From assembly GCA_003135055.1 (NCBI GenBank), contig PLDF01000258.1, positions 1-61,583 of the forward strand: a stretch of DNA of 61,583 nucleotides, written 5' to 3'. The position numbers and the translations under genes were made by a program. The notes beneath the pieces are model-generated. The model worked only from the letters and a program-made list of their open reading frames with translations, did no database searches and was not told where the DNA came from. Positions 51,964 to 61,416 of the stretch are shown one piece after another. The stretch comes from Bryobacterales bacterium (GTDB taxonomy: Bacteria; Acidobacteriota; Terriglobia; Bryobacterales; Bryobacteraceae). How positions within the stretch are numbered: position 1 is the first letter of the stretch; each line of letters starts with the position of its first letter.

Positions 51964-52979
51964 GCGGGCGCCGGCATTCCCATTTTGGCGTACCACGGCG
52001 TGGCGCCCGTAATCGCGTCGTTCACCGCGTTGATGTTTTTCACGCCTTCCTTCTGCAGCCAATCCTCCAGCGCCTTGGCGCCGTGCTTCGCAAAAATCGG
52101 AATGCCATCTTTCCACGTGGCGCGGCCGCAGAGCACGCCGGAGTAATCGGTGCCCGCTTCGGCCGCCATTTTCAAGGATTCGGTGAACTGCGCGTTGCTC
52201 ACGCCCGCGCTGAGATAGATGAAAGGCTTGGTGGCGATGGCCGCCGACTCGCGAAAATGCGTCAGCGCCTCGTCGTGGCTGTAGGCCTTCTGACCTTTGT
52301 AAACGCTGGACCCTTCGACATATTCGGCATTGATGGGGATTTCCACCTTCAGAACGTCCACGCCATACTGCGGCTTGGTAAACTCCGCCATGTACTTCTT
52401 GACCACGTCCGGCTTGGCTTTGGCGAATTCCACGCCTTTTTCGTCGCCGCCTTTGGGGTCGTAGCCGACCATTTCCAGGAAAAACGGAATCTGGTTGGTT
52501 TCGCATTCGGCGCCGATGCGCTCGACGAAGGCGTGCTTGATGTCGTTGACCCCGGCATCGTCGTAAGGCGAGTAGTAGATCAGAATCTTGACAGCATCCG
52601 CGCCCAAGTCCACAATGCGTTTGGCGGAAACATGCGGCAGCAGATCGGGCAAACGGCCGGCCTGCGTATTGTCGTAGCCGCTCAACTCATAGGCCAGCAG
52701 CAGCCCGGCGTTTTTCGAGCGCGCTTTGGCGGCTTCCAGACCGAACTCCGGGTCGAGCAGGATGGCGCTGGCGTGCGGCGTGAGCACCTTGCTCACGGCC
52801 ACTTTAAACTCGCTCATCGTCTCCGGGGTGACTTCTTTGACATCCACGCTGCGGCCCGCGGCCAAGGCTTTCTGCAGGCTGCCGCGCTGATCCATGGCGG
52901 CGGCGGCGATCACGCCGCGACTGTTGGCGAGCGCCTTCATGCGCTTCAATTTCCCTTCGGATAGGTGCATGGAAATCAT
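51960..52979 (-). CDS. Tagatose 1,6-bisphosphate-type aldolase (LacD family)
   Basis: A 339-residue class I aldolase: MISMHLSEGKLKRMKALANSRGVIAAAAMDQRGSLQ, AILLDPEFGLEAAKARSKNAGLLLAYE, GADAVKILIYYSPYDD, and the Schiff-base region DVLKVEIPINAEYVEGSS, then FIYLSAGVSNAQFTESL and GVLCGRATWKDGI. This matches LacD-type enzymes that cleave tagatose 1,6-bisphosphate into dihydroxyacetone phosphate and glyceraldehyde 3-phosphate; related sugars such as fructose bisphosphate may also be used. Length fits. Start at 52979 or an ATG three codons later; no clear ribosome site. The gene is flanked by inverted repeats on both sides. Confidence 0.9.
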   Translation of the reverse strand: MISMHLSEGKLKRMKALANSRGVIAAAAMDQRGSLQKALAAGRSVDVKEVTPETMSEFKVAVSKVLTPHASAILLDPEFGLEAAKARSKNAGLLLAYELSGYDNTQAGRLPDLLPHVSAKRIVDLGADAVKILIYYSPYDDAGVNDIKHAFVERIGAECETNQIPFFLEMVGYDPKGGDEKGVEFAKAKPDVVKKYMAEFTKPQYGVDVLKVEIPINAEYVEGSSVYKGQKAYSHDEALTHFRESAAIATKPFIYLSAGVSNAQFTESLKMAAEAGTDYSGVLCGRATWKDGIPIFAKHGAKALEDWLQKEGVKNINAVNDAITGATPWYAKMGMPAPA

Positions 52980-53049
52980 TATCCCATGGGGGGCAGGCGC
53001 CTCCCGCCCCATGGAGGAGAGACCATCGCCCTTCGTGGTCTGTCCTGTT

Positions 53050-53220
53050 TCGCAAAAGCGCGGCCGCTAAAGCCGAGTGCTTAAACGCTTTCGGGATTTC
53101 CTCGCTCGGCCGCGAAATCCCGCTCTGTCTCGGCTGCGGCTCTGTCTCGGCTGCGTGTGTTTAAGCACCCGCTAAGGCGCGGCCGCTTGACAGACGACAA
53201 AAATCGATCGTCTGTCCTAC
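53050..53220. repeat. Nested palindromes and GACAGACGA family copy 2
   Basis: GCGCGGCCGCT occurs directly repeated at about 53060 and 53178. Inside it GTGCTTAAAC is inverted as GTTTAAGCAC, CGGGATTTC is inverted as GAAATCCCG, and CTCTGTCTCGGCTGCGG is tandemly repeated. At 53184-53220 lies CGCTTGACAGACGACAAAAA, TCGATCGTCTGTCCTAC, matching 25772-25808, with a 9-base inner palindrome (53189-53197 with 53208-53216). Confidence 0.7.
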
Positions 53221-53257
53221 TCCACCGGTGGCCCCGCAATTGCCCATGATCGTGGCG

Positions 53258-56200
53258 ATGTTCCAATCCCGCGAGAAGACAAGGCGTTTCCGCGCGTCCG
53301 TCTGCGCCCTGGTGGTGCGAACAGCCTCAGTCGGTGTGGCATCGTGCGCTATCCTCTCCGCCCAAACCCTCCTCAACACCAGAAACCTGAGCGGCTCCGC
53401 CAATGACACGCCTACCGCCATCGCCACCGATTCCCAAGGCAATGTATACATCGCCGGCGCCACCACCTCGCCCGATTTCCCTCTCACGCAGGCGCTCTTT
53501 GCGCAGCTTCCCGAGCCCGCTCTTCGGGTCTCCACCGATGGCCGCACATTCGTCCCCGCGACGCTTTCGGCGCCCGAAGTGGATTCGGTGGCGGCATCGA
53601 GCGACGGCCGCCTCGTCCTGGCCGCCACCAGCGCCGGGCTCTACCGCAGCATCGACGGCGGCGCCACGTGGGCGCCATCCAGCACCCTCACGGGCCAAAT
53701 CCTCGCGCTCGCGGTCGATCCCGCCAATTCCGCCAGTGCGTACGCCGTTGTCCTCACCAGCAGCACTTTCAGCATGCCGGCGGGTCCCGCCACGAATTCG
53801 ACCTGGACCATCTACAAGAGCGGCGATGGCGGCGTAACCTGGCAAACTTCGGCCGCCTTCACGCTGTCGCCCGTCACCGCCGCGGTATCGCGCATCGTCG
53901 TCAATCCGCTCAACTCATCCATCGTTTACGCCTTCGTGAACTCAGCGCTGATGCGCAGCGCCGATGCCGGCGCTTCCTGGCAGCAACTCAACATTCCCGC
54001 CGCGCAAGCCAATCTGGGCGAGACCAATCCCACCGCGTTCGCCATCGCTCCCTCGCAACCCAACATCGCCTACGCCACCACGTATTACTTTCCGCTGGTG
54101 AAGAGCTTCGATGGAGGCGTCACCTGGCAGCCCGCCGCGCCCATTGGCGCCGCTGGAGAAAATGCGCTTGCCGTGGATCCGCAAAACCCCTCGGTTGTGT
54201 GGCTGGTGGATGGAGTGGGCATCCATAAGAGCACGGACGGCGGCGCTACGTTTCAGACGGCCGCCGCCATGGGCGATGGCTCGTGGCGATCCATCGCCGT
54301 CTCCAATGTCGATTCTTCGCAGGTCTTCGCTAGCGATCTGCACAACGTTTATGCCACGTTCGACGGCGGCTTGACGTGGACTACCGTCGCGTCCGGGCAG
54401 ATTAACGCCGTGTTCGCCCTGGCGAGCCAGATCTACGTTGCCGCGTCGGTTTCGCCCACCGTCTTTCTCACCAAGCTCGACCCGACGCTTACGCAGATCG
54501 TCTACTCCACGTTCATCGGCCCCGGTAGCATCTCCCACATCGCTGTCGACCCTGCCGGCAACGTCTACATGGCAGGAACAACCGAGTCCCACTTGTTTCC
54601 CACCACTCCCGGTGCTTTGGGCAGCGGCTTCGCCTCGAGCTCCGCCGGTTTCGTCACGAAAGTGCGCGCCGATGGCGGCGCTCTGCTCTATTCCACTCTG
54701 CTCGACGGCATGCCGGTCAACGGCATCGCGATCGATGCGGCGGGCAACGCCGTGATCGCCGGCGCCGCGACGGGCGCCATCCCCGTAACGCCGAATGCCC
54801 TTCAATCCACGGCTCCCGGACCCTGCACCAGAAATTCGAACGAGATCGGGCTGACCGTGCAAGTCTCAACGCACGCGTTCGCCGCCAAATTGAACGCTGG
54901 CGCTTCGGCCTATCTCTATGCCACCTGGCTCACCGGCTCCTGCGGAGATGTAGCGACTGATGTGGCGATCGATTCCACGGGCGCGGCGTGGGTGGGCGGA
55001 ACAACCTACTCGCCCGATTTCGCCACGACCGCGAACGCCATGACGGGATCTTTTCCCACCGCCAGCGACGCCGGATTTGTTTCGCAGCTGAGTGCGGCGG
55101 GAGACCGGCTTCTCTATTCGACCTTTGTGGGATCGGGTAGCGACACGACCGTGAACGCCCTCGCGCTCGACCAGCAGGGCAACGTTGTCATCGCGGGGGC
55201 AGCGCCGGCGCAAGCGACATCCGGCTCCTACCAGCGGCCGGCCAGCAGTTGTCCGCCGGTCCTTGGCTTCTTCAGCACCTTCTCTTTGGCCGATGATGAC
55301 GGGTTCGTCATGAAGCTGAGCCCAGGTTCTTCCGCTCCCCTGTTCCTCGCCACCATCGGCGGGGCATGCCAGGACTACATCAGCCGCCTTGCCATCGATT
55401 CGGCCGGCGACATCTGGGTAAGCGGCCTGACCTTCTCGAGCGACTTCACCACCGTGGCCCCGTTTCCGAATCTCGGCAGCGCGAGCTCGTCGGCCGGCTT
55501 CCTCGCGGCCTTGGACCCGACAGGATCCGCACTTCTCTCCGCGAGCATTTCCAGCAATGCCGGCGCCGTTGCCGCCGGCCCTGGAGGAACTGTCTATTAC
55601 ACAGAGCCCCTGCCAGTGCCCAGCAAGACCGGCAGCGCCGTCCTGATCGCAAGTATCGACGCCACCTTGCCTCCTGCGATTGCGCTCGACCAGATCCACT
55701 CCTTTGGCCCAAGCCAGCCTCTGTCTCCCGCCTATGTGCCGTTCAACGTCGCTCCTGGAGAGGCGGTGCGGCTCATCGGCCGCGGCATTGGTCCCGTGAA
55801 TCAGGCCGATGCGTCCGCCGCTCCCGCCCACGTCCTGCCCGGCATTGCCGGCGTGCAGGTGACGTTCAACGGCATCGTGGCGCAACTGGTTTCCGTGCAG
55901 GCTAACCAGATCGTGTGTTTTGTCCCCTTCGCGCTCGATGGCGCAACCTCCGCGAACGTACAGGTCACCTATGCGGGAGCGGCATCGAACCTGTACAGCA
56001 TTGGGGTTGTGCCACAGAACGTCGATCTTGTCGCGGTCGCTAACCAGGACGGTTCGCTCAACTCGGAATCCAATCCCGCACCGGTCAATAGCGTGGCCGC
56101 CATCTACCTGACCGGCCTCGGACAGACCAATCCACCATCGGTGGATGGAGCGCTCAATACCACGCCCTTCGTTTCGCCTCGGACGATTCCTCAGATTGCG

Positions 56201-56365
56201 GTGAACGGTTCGCCCGAGCAGCCAGTGTTCCTGGGCGCCGCTGTCGGCCAGGTCGCCGGCGTTATGCAGGTGAACCTTTTCGTACCCGACGCCGGTGCGA
56301 GCCAGAGTGACGCGGTCTACATCGGTGCGGCGTTCCTCCGCATTTGGACCACCCCGCATCCTTGA
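53258..56365 (+). CDS. Large secreted beta-propeller protein with Solibacter-type C-terminal domain
   Basis: A 1035-residue exported protein. Signal: RASVCALVVRTASVGVASCAILSAQ. It mixes SBBP blades (DTPTAIATDSQGNVYIAGATTSPDFP, ISHIAVDPAGNVYMAGTTES, GIAIDAAGNAVIAGAA, LALDQQGNVVIAGAA) with BNR-like blades (GLYRSIDGGATWAPS, LMRSADAGASWQQL, VYATFDGGLTWTTV). The C-terminal 210 residues (VAPGEAVRLIGRGIGP, VQVTFNGIVAQLVSVQANQI, SVAAIYLTGLGQTNPP, VAGVMQVNLFVPDA) form the immunoglobulin-like C-terminal domain expanded in Solibacter. Likely surface or secreted adhesion or binding protein. The start is uncertain: ATG 53258 begins at the signal; 53246 and GTG 53228 are alternatives. Confidence 0.88.
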   Translation: MFQSREKTRRFRASVCALVVRTASVGVASCAILSAQTLLNTRNLSGSANDTPTAIATDSQGNVYIAGATTSPDFPLTQALFAQLPEPALRVSTDGRTFVPATLSAPEVDSVAASSDGRLVLAATSAGLYRSIDGGATWAPSSTLTGQILALAVDPANSASAYAVVLTSSTFSMPAGPATNSTWTIYKSGDGGVTWQTSAAFTLSPVTAAVSRIVVNPLNSSIVYAFVNSALMRSADAGASWQQLNIPAAQANLGETNPTAFAIAPSQPNIAYATTYYFPLVKSFDGGVTWQPAAPIGAAGENALAVDPQNPSVVWLVDGVGIHKSTDGGATFQTAAAMGDGSWRSIAVSNVDSSQVFASDLHNVYATFDGGLTWTTVASGQINAVFALASQIYVAASVSPTVFLTKLDPTLTQIVYSTFIGPGSISHIAVDPAGNVYMAGTTESHLFPTTPGALGSGFASSSAGFVTKVRADGGALLYSTLLDGMPVNGIAIDAAGNAVIAGAATGAIPVTPNALQSTAPGPCTRNSNEIGLTVQVSTHAFAAKLNAGASAYLYATWLTGSCGDVATDVAIDSTGAAWVGGTTYSPDFATTANAMTGSFPTASDAGFVSQLSAAGDRLLYSTFVGSGSDTTVNALALDQQGNVVIAGAAPAQATSGSYQRPASSCPPVLGFFSTFSLADDDGFVMKLSPGSSAPLFLATIGGACQDYISRLAIDSAGDIWVSGLTFSSDFTTVAPFPNLGSASSSAGFLAALDPTGSALLSASISSNAGAVAAGPGGTVYYTEPLPVPSKTGSAVLIASIDATLPPAIALDQIHSFGPSQPLSPAYVPFNVAPGEAVRLIGRGIGPVNQADASAAPAHVLPGIAGVQVTFNGIVAQLVSVQANQIVCFVPFALDGATSANVQVTYAGAASNLYSIGVVPQNVDLVAVANQDGSLNSESNPAPVNSVAAIYLTGLGQTNPPSVDGALNTTPFVSPRTIPQIAVNGSPEQPVFLGAAVGQVAGVMQVNLFVPDAGASQSDAVYIGAAFLRIWTTPHP

Positions 56366-56399
56366 CCTATCGGGGACTTATCGGGGACTTATCGCGGCA

Positions 56400-57488
56400 T
56401 CAATCTAATCGAACGCGGTCCGCATAACCGGTGAGCTCGAGATACCCCACGCCGGAAACCGAACCGGAATAGCGCACCGAGCCTTCCCAATAGGTGGGAG
56501 CATATTTGTCTTTCGAAACCAGCTCCTGATCGGGAATCGCCGCTGCGCATTCCACCGAGATCTTCAACGACGGCACGGAAAGGCGCCAACGCACCGGATA
56601 GCGCGCGCCGGTCTTGGGACTGGTCCAATAGTCGAGGGGCTGCACGGCGAAATCGGAGCGCTTGAGATGCACCGCGCGGCCCGAGGCGTCGACGTAAGTG
56701 CCCGAGGAGTAAGGCTGCTTGCCGCGAAGCTCGAAAAGCATCAGCTCGGTGTGGTTTTCGAATTGGGCGCTGAACCAATCCCAACCCTGCGTGGAGCCTT
56801 CGAGCGCGTTGCTGAACCACTCGTGATCCATCCAGGCCGTGCCGGTAACAGCGGCGCCGTTGAGCGTGCCATCCACCGCCAGCAGCGGAAACGACACGTA
56901 GTAAGAGGCGTGGCCGGCGCCTTCCGCTTTCTGGCTCACGCCATTCTCGCCATGGATGACGGGCGCGGTGCGCGGGGCGAGATGGAGCGTGAGACGGATG
57001 CCCTCTTCCACCGCGGAGATGGTCTGGACGCCGGTGATTTGGTCCCATTGCGCCTGCCAATTGCCGTTCCAGATGCGGCCGTTTTCTAAGCTCACGCCGG
57101 CAATGCCCGGACCCGCGCGGTTCAGCCGCTCGGAGTAGCGGAACTTGCGCGCATCGATATCGGTGAGGGCGAGGTGCGCCAGATACAGATCGTCGATGCG
57201 CCATGCCGACGGGTTGTCCGCCACGCTGTTACCGGGGCGGGCATGCCGGGCCTCGCGGAAGAAGACCAGCTCGAAGCCGTAATGGCGCCCGTCCGCCGCG
57301 CGCACATTGCCGGTGTAATACCACCACTCGGTTTTGAATTCCGCGTGGTCGAAGTGATCGCGCGGGAACTGGTAGTGGTAGCCGGGAAGCGCCTGGCGGT
57401 ATCCGGTGGCAACCGAAAAGAGTGCCAGACAGACGAGAATCCCCGACCGCGTGCCGGCGCGCGCGGCTCTGAGGGGCGCGGTTTGCAT
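56400..57488 (-). CDS. AttH/CrtC-like secreted lipocalin-fold protein
   Basis: A 362-residue exported protein. After the signal (SGILVCLALFSVATGY) it shows the family opening YHYQFPRDHFDHAEFKTEWWYYTGNV and GRHYGFELVFFREA, then AHLALTDIDARKFRYSERLN, MDHEWFSNALEGSTQGWDWF and a late YWEGSVRYSGSVSGVGYLELTGY. These are marks of the AttH/carotenoid 1,2-hydratase superfamily (two lipocalin-like barrels), often annotated as secreted hydrolase. Which reaction it performs is unknown; CrtC-like hydration needs specific residues I cannot confirm. Stand-alone gene. Confidence 0.88.
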   Translation of the reverse strand: MQTAPLRAARAGTRSGILVCLALFSVATGYRQALPGYHYQFPRDHFDHAEFKTEWWYYTGNVRAADGRHYGFELVFFREARHARPGNSVADNPSAWRIDDLYLAHLALTDIDARKFRYSERLNRAGPGIAGVSLENGRIWNGNWQAQWDQITGVQTISAVEEGIRLTLHLAPRTAPVIHGENGVSQKAEGAGHASYYVSFPLLAVDGTLNGAAVTGTAWMDHEWFSNALEGSTQGWDWFSAQFENHTELMLFELRGKQPYSSGTYVDASGRAVHLKRSDFAVQPLDYWTSPKTGARYPVRWRLSVPSLKISVECAAAIPDQELVSKDKYAPTYWEGSVRYSGSVSGVGYLELTGYADRVRLD

Positions 57489-57689
57489 TCACTATCATCG
57501 TAGTGTAACGGCTTGCTTCAAATCGCCGCGGGTGTTCGAGAACCGGACGGCCGATCGCATACGCTCGATGGCTTCTCGAAGTGAATCCGAGCCGCACCCT
57601 TGCCCGCGCCAGCGGCAATCCGGCGCGTCCGATTGCGCGACAATCCGAAATGGCCGGCTACTTCCACCGCCAAATTCAATGACGCCGTG

Positions 57690-57800
57690 GCGTCGTCGAG
57701 GGTGGTTTGGCGCGAAGCGTCGCTATGTGGAGTACAACCCGGTCAGCGCCGGCCTGGCAGCGAATCGAGGCGCCTGGCATCGGTCGAGCGCGCGGTTGGC
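57690..57800 (+). pseudogene. RAYT (REP-associated tyrosine transposase) remnant
   Basis: Codons at 57718-57798 read RRYVEYNPVSAGLAANRGAW followed by HRSSAR, the conserved end of REP-associated Y1 transposases (YVxxNPVRAGL...W.SSA). No HUH motif or catalytic Tyr region remains. The surrounding 57489-57855 holds no other gene. Confidence 0.75.
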
Positions 57801-57855
57801 AGGCGAAGGCGCCTGGCGAAAGCGCCTGCCCCACAATGGCACTCGCGGGTCGCCA

Positions 57856-58305
57856 TTACCGCTTTCGTTCGAAGAACCCTCGCAGCAGCTCGACGCATTC
57901 CACCGCCAGCACGCCTTCCACAATTTCCGCTTTGTGGTTCAATACATCCGAATCCGCTATCTGAAACTTGCTGCGGACTCCGCCAAAGCGCAGATCGCGC
58001 GCGCCGAAGACGACGCGCTTGATGCGCGCGGCCACCAGGGCGCCGGCGCACATCGCGCACGGCTCCAGGGTGCAGTAGAGGGTGGCATTTTCCAGCCGGT
58101 AGTTTGCGATGCGCGCCGCGGCTTCCCGTAGCGCGAGAATCTCCGCATGCGCCGTGGGGTCGTGGCGCGCGATGGGCGAATTCGCGCCGCGGCCGGCGAT
58201 CTGTCCGCCCAGCTCAACTACCGCGCCGACCGGCACCTCGCCCGCAGCCTCGGCTGCCCGCGCCAACGCGATGGCTTCGCGCATAAAGGATTCGTGCAAG
58301 GACAC
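57856..58305 (-). CDS. tadA: tRNA-specific adenosine deaminase
   Basis: A 149-residue enzyme that converts adenosine 34 of tRNA-Arg(ACG) to inosine. Zinc and catalytic residues are in DPTAHAEILALREA (His53, Glu55) and LEPCAMCAGALVAARIKRVVFG (Cys83, Cys86). The NYRLENATLYCTLEPC segment is typical of TadA rather than other cytidine deaminases. The start is GTG at 58305 (MSLHESFMREAIALA); an internal ATG seven codons later is possible. Length fits the family. Confidence 0.95.
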   Translation of the reverse strand: MSLHESFMREAIALARAAEAAGEVPVGAVVELGGQIAGRGANSPIARHDPTAHAEILALREAAARIANYRLENATLYCTLEPCAMCAGALVAARIKRVVFGARDLRFGGVRSKFQIADSDVLNHKAEIVEGVLAVECVELLRGFFERKR

Positions 58306-58340
58306 TCGCTATCATACGGGAACCTGCCCGAAGATTACCG

Positions 58341-58470
58341 ATGCCTGAACTTGAAATCCGTCACGAGAGCGAACACAAAGCGGCGCAGTCCTTTCCGGTT
58401 CGGTTTGCCCCAAGAAGCGGCTCTGATGGCCGAGTTCGCCGAAGCGCCGGGCGGCTACCGGGTAAATGAG
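58341..58470 (+). pseudogene. Truncated 5' copy of the DUF4337-type gene
   Basis: ATGCCTGAACTTGAAATCCG reads MPELEIRHESEHK, matching MPELEIHHEHGHE at 32852. The similarity is lost after about 12-15 codons and no membrane helices follow. The rest up to 58730 shows no gene. Confidence 0.65.
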
Positions 58471-58730
58471 TTCGGGCCGGTCGTCCGATCGGAAAACCAA
58501 GTGAGCGCCTAGCCGATCTCCGCAAGCACCTCGCCCTAGCCGCGGACCGCGAGGGCAGCCTGACTGGGTTTCTGCGCCGCGTCCTTGCAGTACGGTAAGC
58601 GGCCAGCACGGCCAGCAAAAGGCTCCGGCCATGAGCCCGTGCCTCTAGCGGCCTGTGCGACTTGCGCCGAGTCAGTTCTCGATCTACGACACGGAACGAC
58701 AGCGCAGGCCACGGGCCCGCGCCACTGGCT

Positions 58731-61397
58731 CTAATCGACGCGTAGCGTGTCTATCGGATTTGTTCGCGCTGCGCTCCGGCCCGGCAAATAAGCGGCTGCG
58801 AGCGCGATCAGCAATAACCCCGCGGCAGCGGCGATGAATGTGGGCGGGTCGGTGGTGCGAACGCCATACAAGATGCCTTCCGCGATGTGCGTCAGCGCGA
58901 GGCCCGCGGCGGCTCCGATGGCGCAGCCTGTTAACGTTAGGCGGGCCGTCTGGCCTAAAACCATTCCGATCACTGAACTCTGACCGGCGCCTAAGGCCAT
59001 TCGGATGCCGATCTCTCTGCGCCTGCGCGCTACCTGGAATGCCATCGTCCCGTAAATCCCCACCGCGCCCAGCAATAGCGCCAGCGCTCCGAAGAACGCT
59101 GCGAGCGTCGCCAGCATGCGCTCTTGCAACAGCGATCGCGCGACGCGATCCTCAAGACTGACCACGCTCACGGGACGGAGTTCCGGATCCACGTGCGCGA
59201 GCGCCGCCCCGATCGCCTGTACGGCTGTGGCCATTTCCGCCGATGTCCGCACGGCAAACGTATACGAATCGGGTCCGGGCGGAACTTGCGCGTTCATCAT
59301 GTAAATGGTCCGCGGGAAATCGTGGCGAAGACTCTCGTATTTCACATCCTTTACAACTCCCACGATCTGATAGTGCGAATTTCGCTCCGGTCCCTCGAAC
59401 GCCACCCACTTACCCAGCGGAGACCGATCCGGAAAATAATACTGTGCGAATGCCTGGTTGACTACGACAACACGCGGCGAAGTCTCGGTGTCCCGTTGGT
59501 TGAACTCGCGGCCCAAAACCACCGGCGTACCGAAGGTCTTGAAGAAATCGACGCCCACCGAATTGACGTGCGAAATGTCGTTTTGACTCCCAGCCGGGGG
59601 ATGGCCCTCGACAACGAAGCTGCCGTCCCAGCCGCCTCCGCTGATTGGGGCGAACATGGACACGCTGGCGGATCGGACGCCGGGCGACGCTTCCAATTCC
59701 GCAGGCACACGGAGCTGCATCTCTTGCATTCGCGGGCGAGTGTAGCGCAACTGCGCGGCGTTGGTGGAAAACAGCAGTACGCCATGGCGGTCAAAGCCGG
59801 GATCGAGCGAATACATGTTAATCAGCGTGCGGCCAAACAGGCCGGCGCCGATCAGCAGCAGAGCCGTGACCGCCATCTGCGCTACGATGAGCGCTTTGCC
59901 CAGCCGCCACCGGGCCGCCCGAACTTCCGCCAGCGCCGGTTGGAAGCTCTGGCGCGTGGCCAGAAGCGCTGGCGTGAAGCTGAACAGAACACACGCGATG
60001 GTGGACACGGCCGCCGCGAAGAATAGCACGCGCGCATCGGGAGTGACATCGAGCGACATGCGCGGCCCGCCGTTCGACATCGCGGTCACCAGGCTCTCCG
60101 CGAACCCATACGCCAGCAGCACGCCGAGCGCTCCACCGGCCAGCGCTAGGAGCAATCCTTCAGCCACCAGTTGCCGGATTACGCGGCCGCGGCCAGCGCC
60201 GATCGCCAGCCTGACGGCTATCTCGCGCTGCCGCGCCGCCGATTTTGCCAGCAGCAGATTCGCCAGGTTCGCGCACGCCAGCAGCAGCACCAGCGCTACT
60301 GTGCCCATCAGGATAGTCAATGGCTCCGCGAACCGTCGCCGTAAATTGTCAAAGCCGTTGCCGCCCGGTTGCAGCTCCACATACTCGCCCAGCCTGCCGC
60401 GCCGGTCACTATCCAATGCAGCCGACACTGCGTCTGCCGCTACGATGTTGGCGAATACCTGCCTCGCTTCCGCCCGCGCCTGGTCGATTCCCCGGCCCGG
60501 CTTCAAGCGGCCCATAACCGAGAGCCATTGGTAATTGGGCTCATTCAGAAAGGACTTGCCACCCCGGACCTGAGCGTCCATGGTGATGGGAACGGCGATG
60601 TCGGGCTCCTTGCCCACGACCGTGCCGAAGAAATCCCGCGGCGTCACGCCGACGATGGTGAAGACTGTGTCCAAACGCCGGAAGGTTTTGCCGATGACTG
60701 CCGGATTGGACGCGAAGCGGCGTTCCCAGTAGCGATGACTGATAACCGCGACGGCGGGAGCCCCCGGCGCGCGATCTGCATCTTTGTCGAAAGTACGGCC
60801 GATGGCGGCGTGGACTCCCAGGAGCGGATAATACGAGCCCGAGACAAGATCGAAGTCGACAGTCTCCGGATTGCCGTCAATGGCGATATCGCGGGCGCTC
60901 AGCAGCGAATGCGCCAGCAACCCTTCGAAGCTGCCAAGCCCCTTTCCGAGCGCCTGAAACAGAGGGTAGGACACGGTGACGGGACCATAGGGCGGATGGA
61001 ACCGCGTGATCTGCACCAGTTGCCGAGGCTGGCGCACCGGCATCATGCGGAACATGACGCGGTCCATCAGGCTGAAGATGGCGGTGTTGGCGCCGATGCC
61101 GAGGGCCACGGACAGGATGGCGACGGTGGTGAACACCGGGCTGCGGCGCAGTGTGCGCAGGCCATAGCGCGAATCGCGGATGAAATCTTCAAGCCAGCGG
61201 GCGCCGCGCGCGTCGCGGCAGGCTTCCTTGATTTGGTCGGCGCCGCCGAATTCCAGGCGGGCGCGGCGGGCGGCTTCCTGGGGAGCTACTCCCTGGGCTT
61301 CCAGTGCCGCGACGCGGAGATCGAAGTCATACTGGAGCTCTTTATCGAGCTCGCGCTCTAAGCGGCCACGCCGAAAAAGGCGTCGTACCCAGTTCAT
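58731..61397 (-). CDS. ADOP-type MacB/FtsX-like ABC permease
   Basis: An 888-residue permease starting MNWVRRLFRRGRLERELDKE. Leader helix bundle (LRVAALEAQGVAPQEAARRARLEFGG), first helix FTTVAILSVALGIGANTAIFSLMDRVMF, periplasmic domain (FTIVGVTPRDFFGTVVGKEP), FtsX block with VALVLLLACANLANLLLAKSAARQREIAVRLAIGAGRGRVIRQL, second periplasmic domain, and a final block (MLATLAAFFGALALLLGAVGIYGTM, RRREIGIRMALGA) ending AARTNPIDTLRVD. The ATG at 61397 is the natural start; the longer frame contains no fitting sequence. A palindrome 20 bases upstream may be a PadR site, but the PadR gene is not within the window. Confidence 0.92.
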   Translation of the reverse strand: MNWVRRLFRRGRLERELDKELQYDFDLRVAALEAQGVAPQEAARRARLEFGGADQIKEACRDARGARWLEDFIRDSRYGLRTLRRSPVFTTVAILSVALGIGANTAIFSLMDRVMFRMMPVRQPRQLVQITRFHPPYGPVTVSYPLFQALGKGLGSFEGLLAHSLLSARDIAIDGNPETVDFDLVSGSYYPLLGVHAAIGRTFDKDADRAPGAPAVAVISHRYWERRFASNPAVIGKTFRRLDTVFTIVGVTPRDFFGTVVGKEPDIAVPITMDAQVRGGKSFLNEPNYQWLSVMGRLKPGRGIDQARAEARQVFANIVAADAVSAALDSDRRGRLGEYVELQPGGNGFDNLRRRFAEPLTILMGTVALVLLLACANLANLLLAKSAARQREIAVRLAIGAGRGRVIRQLVAEGLLLALAGGALGVLLAYGFAESLVTAMSNGGPRMSLDVTPDARVLFFAAAVSTIACVLFSFTPALLATRQSFQPALAEVRAARWRLGKALIVAQMAVTALLLIGAGLFGRTLINMYSLDPGFDRHGVLLFSTNAAQLRYTRPRMQEMQLRVPAELEASPGVRSASVSMFAPISGGGWDGSFVVEGHPPAGSQNDISHVNSVGVDFFKTFGTPVVLGREFNQRDTETSPRVVVVNQAFAQYYFPDRSPLGKWVAFEGPERNSHYQIVGVVKDVKYESLRHDFPRTIYMMNAQVPPGPDSYTFAVRTSAEMATAVQAIGAALAHVDPELRPVSVVSLEDRVARSLLQERMLATLAAFFGALALLLGAVGIYGTMAFQVARRRREIGIRMALGAGQSSVIGMVLGQTARLTLTGCAIGAAAGLALTHIAEGILYGVRTTDPPTFIAAAAGLLLIALAAAYLPGRSAARTNPIDTLRVD

Positions 61398-61416
61398 TGC
61401 CGGCAGATACCTCGTA

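Noticed and set aside
54866..56359. 497-codon antisense frame
   Set aside because: Antisense to the secreted propeller gene; Arg/Gly-rich shadow.
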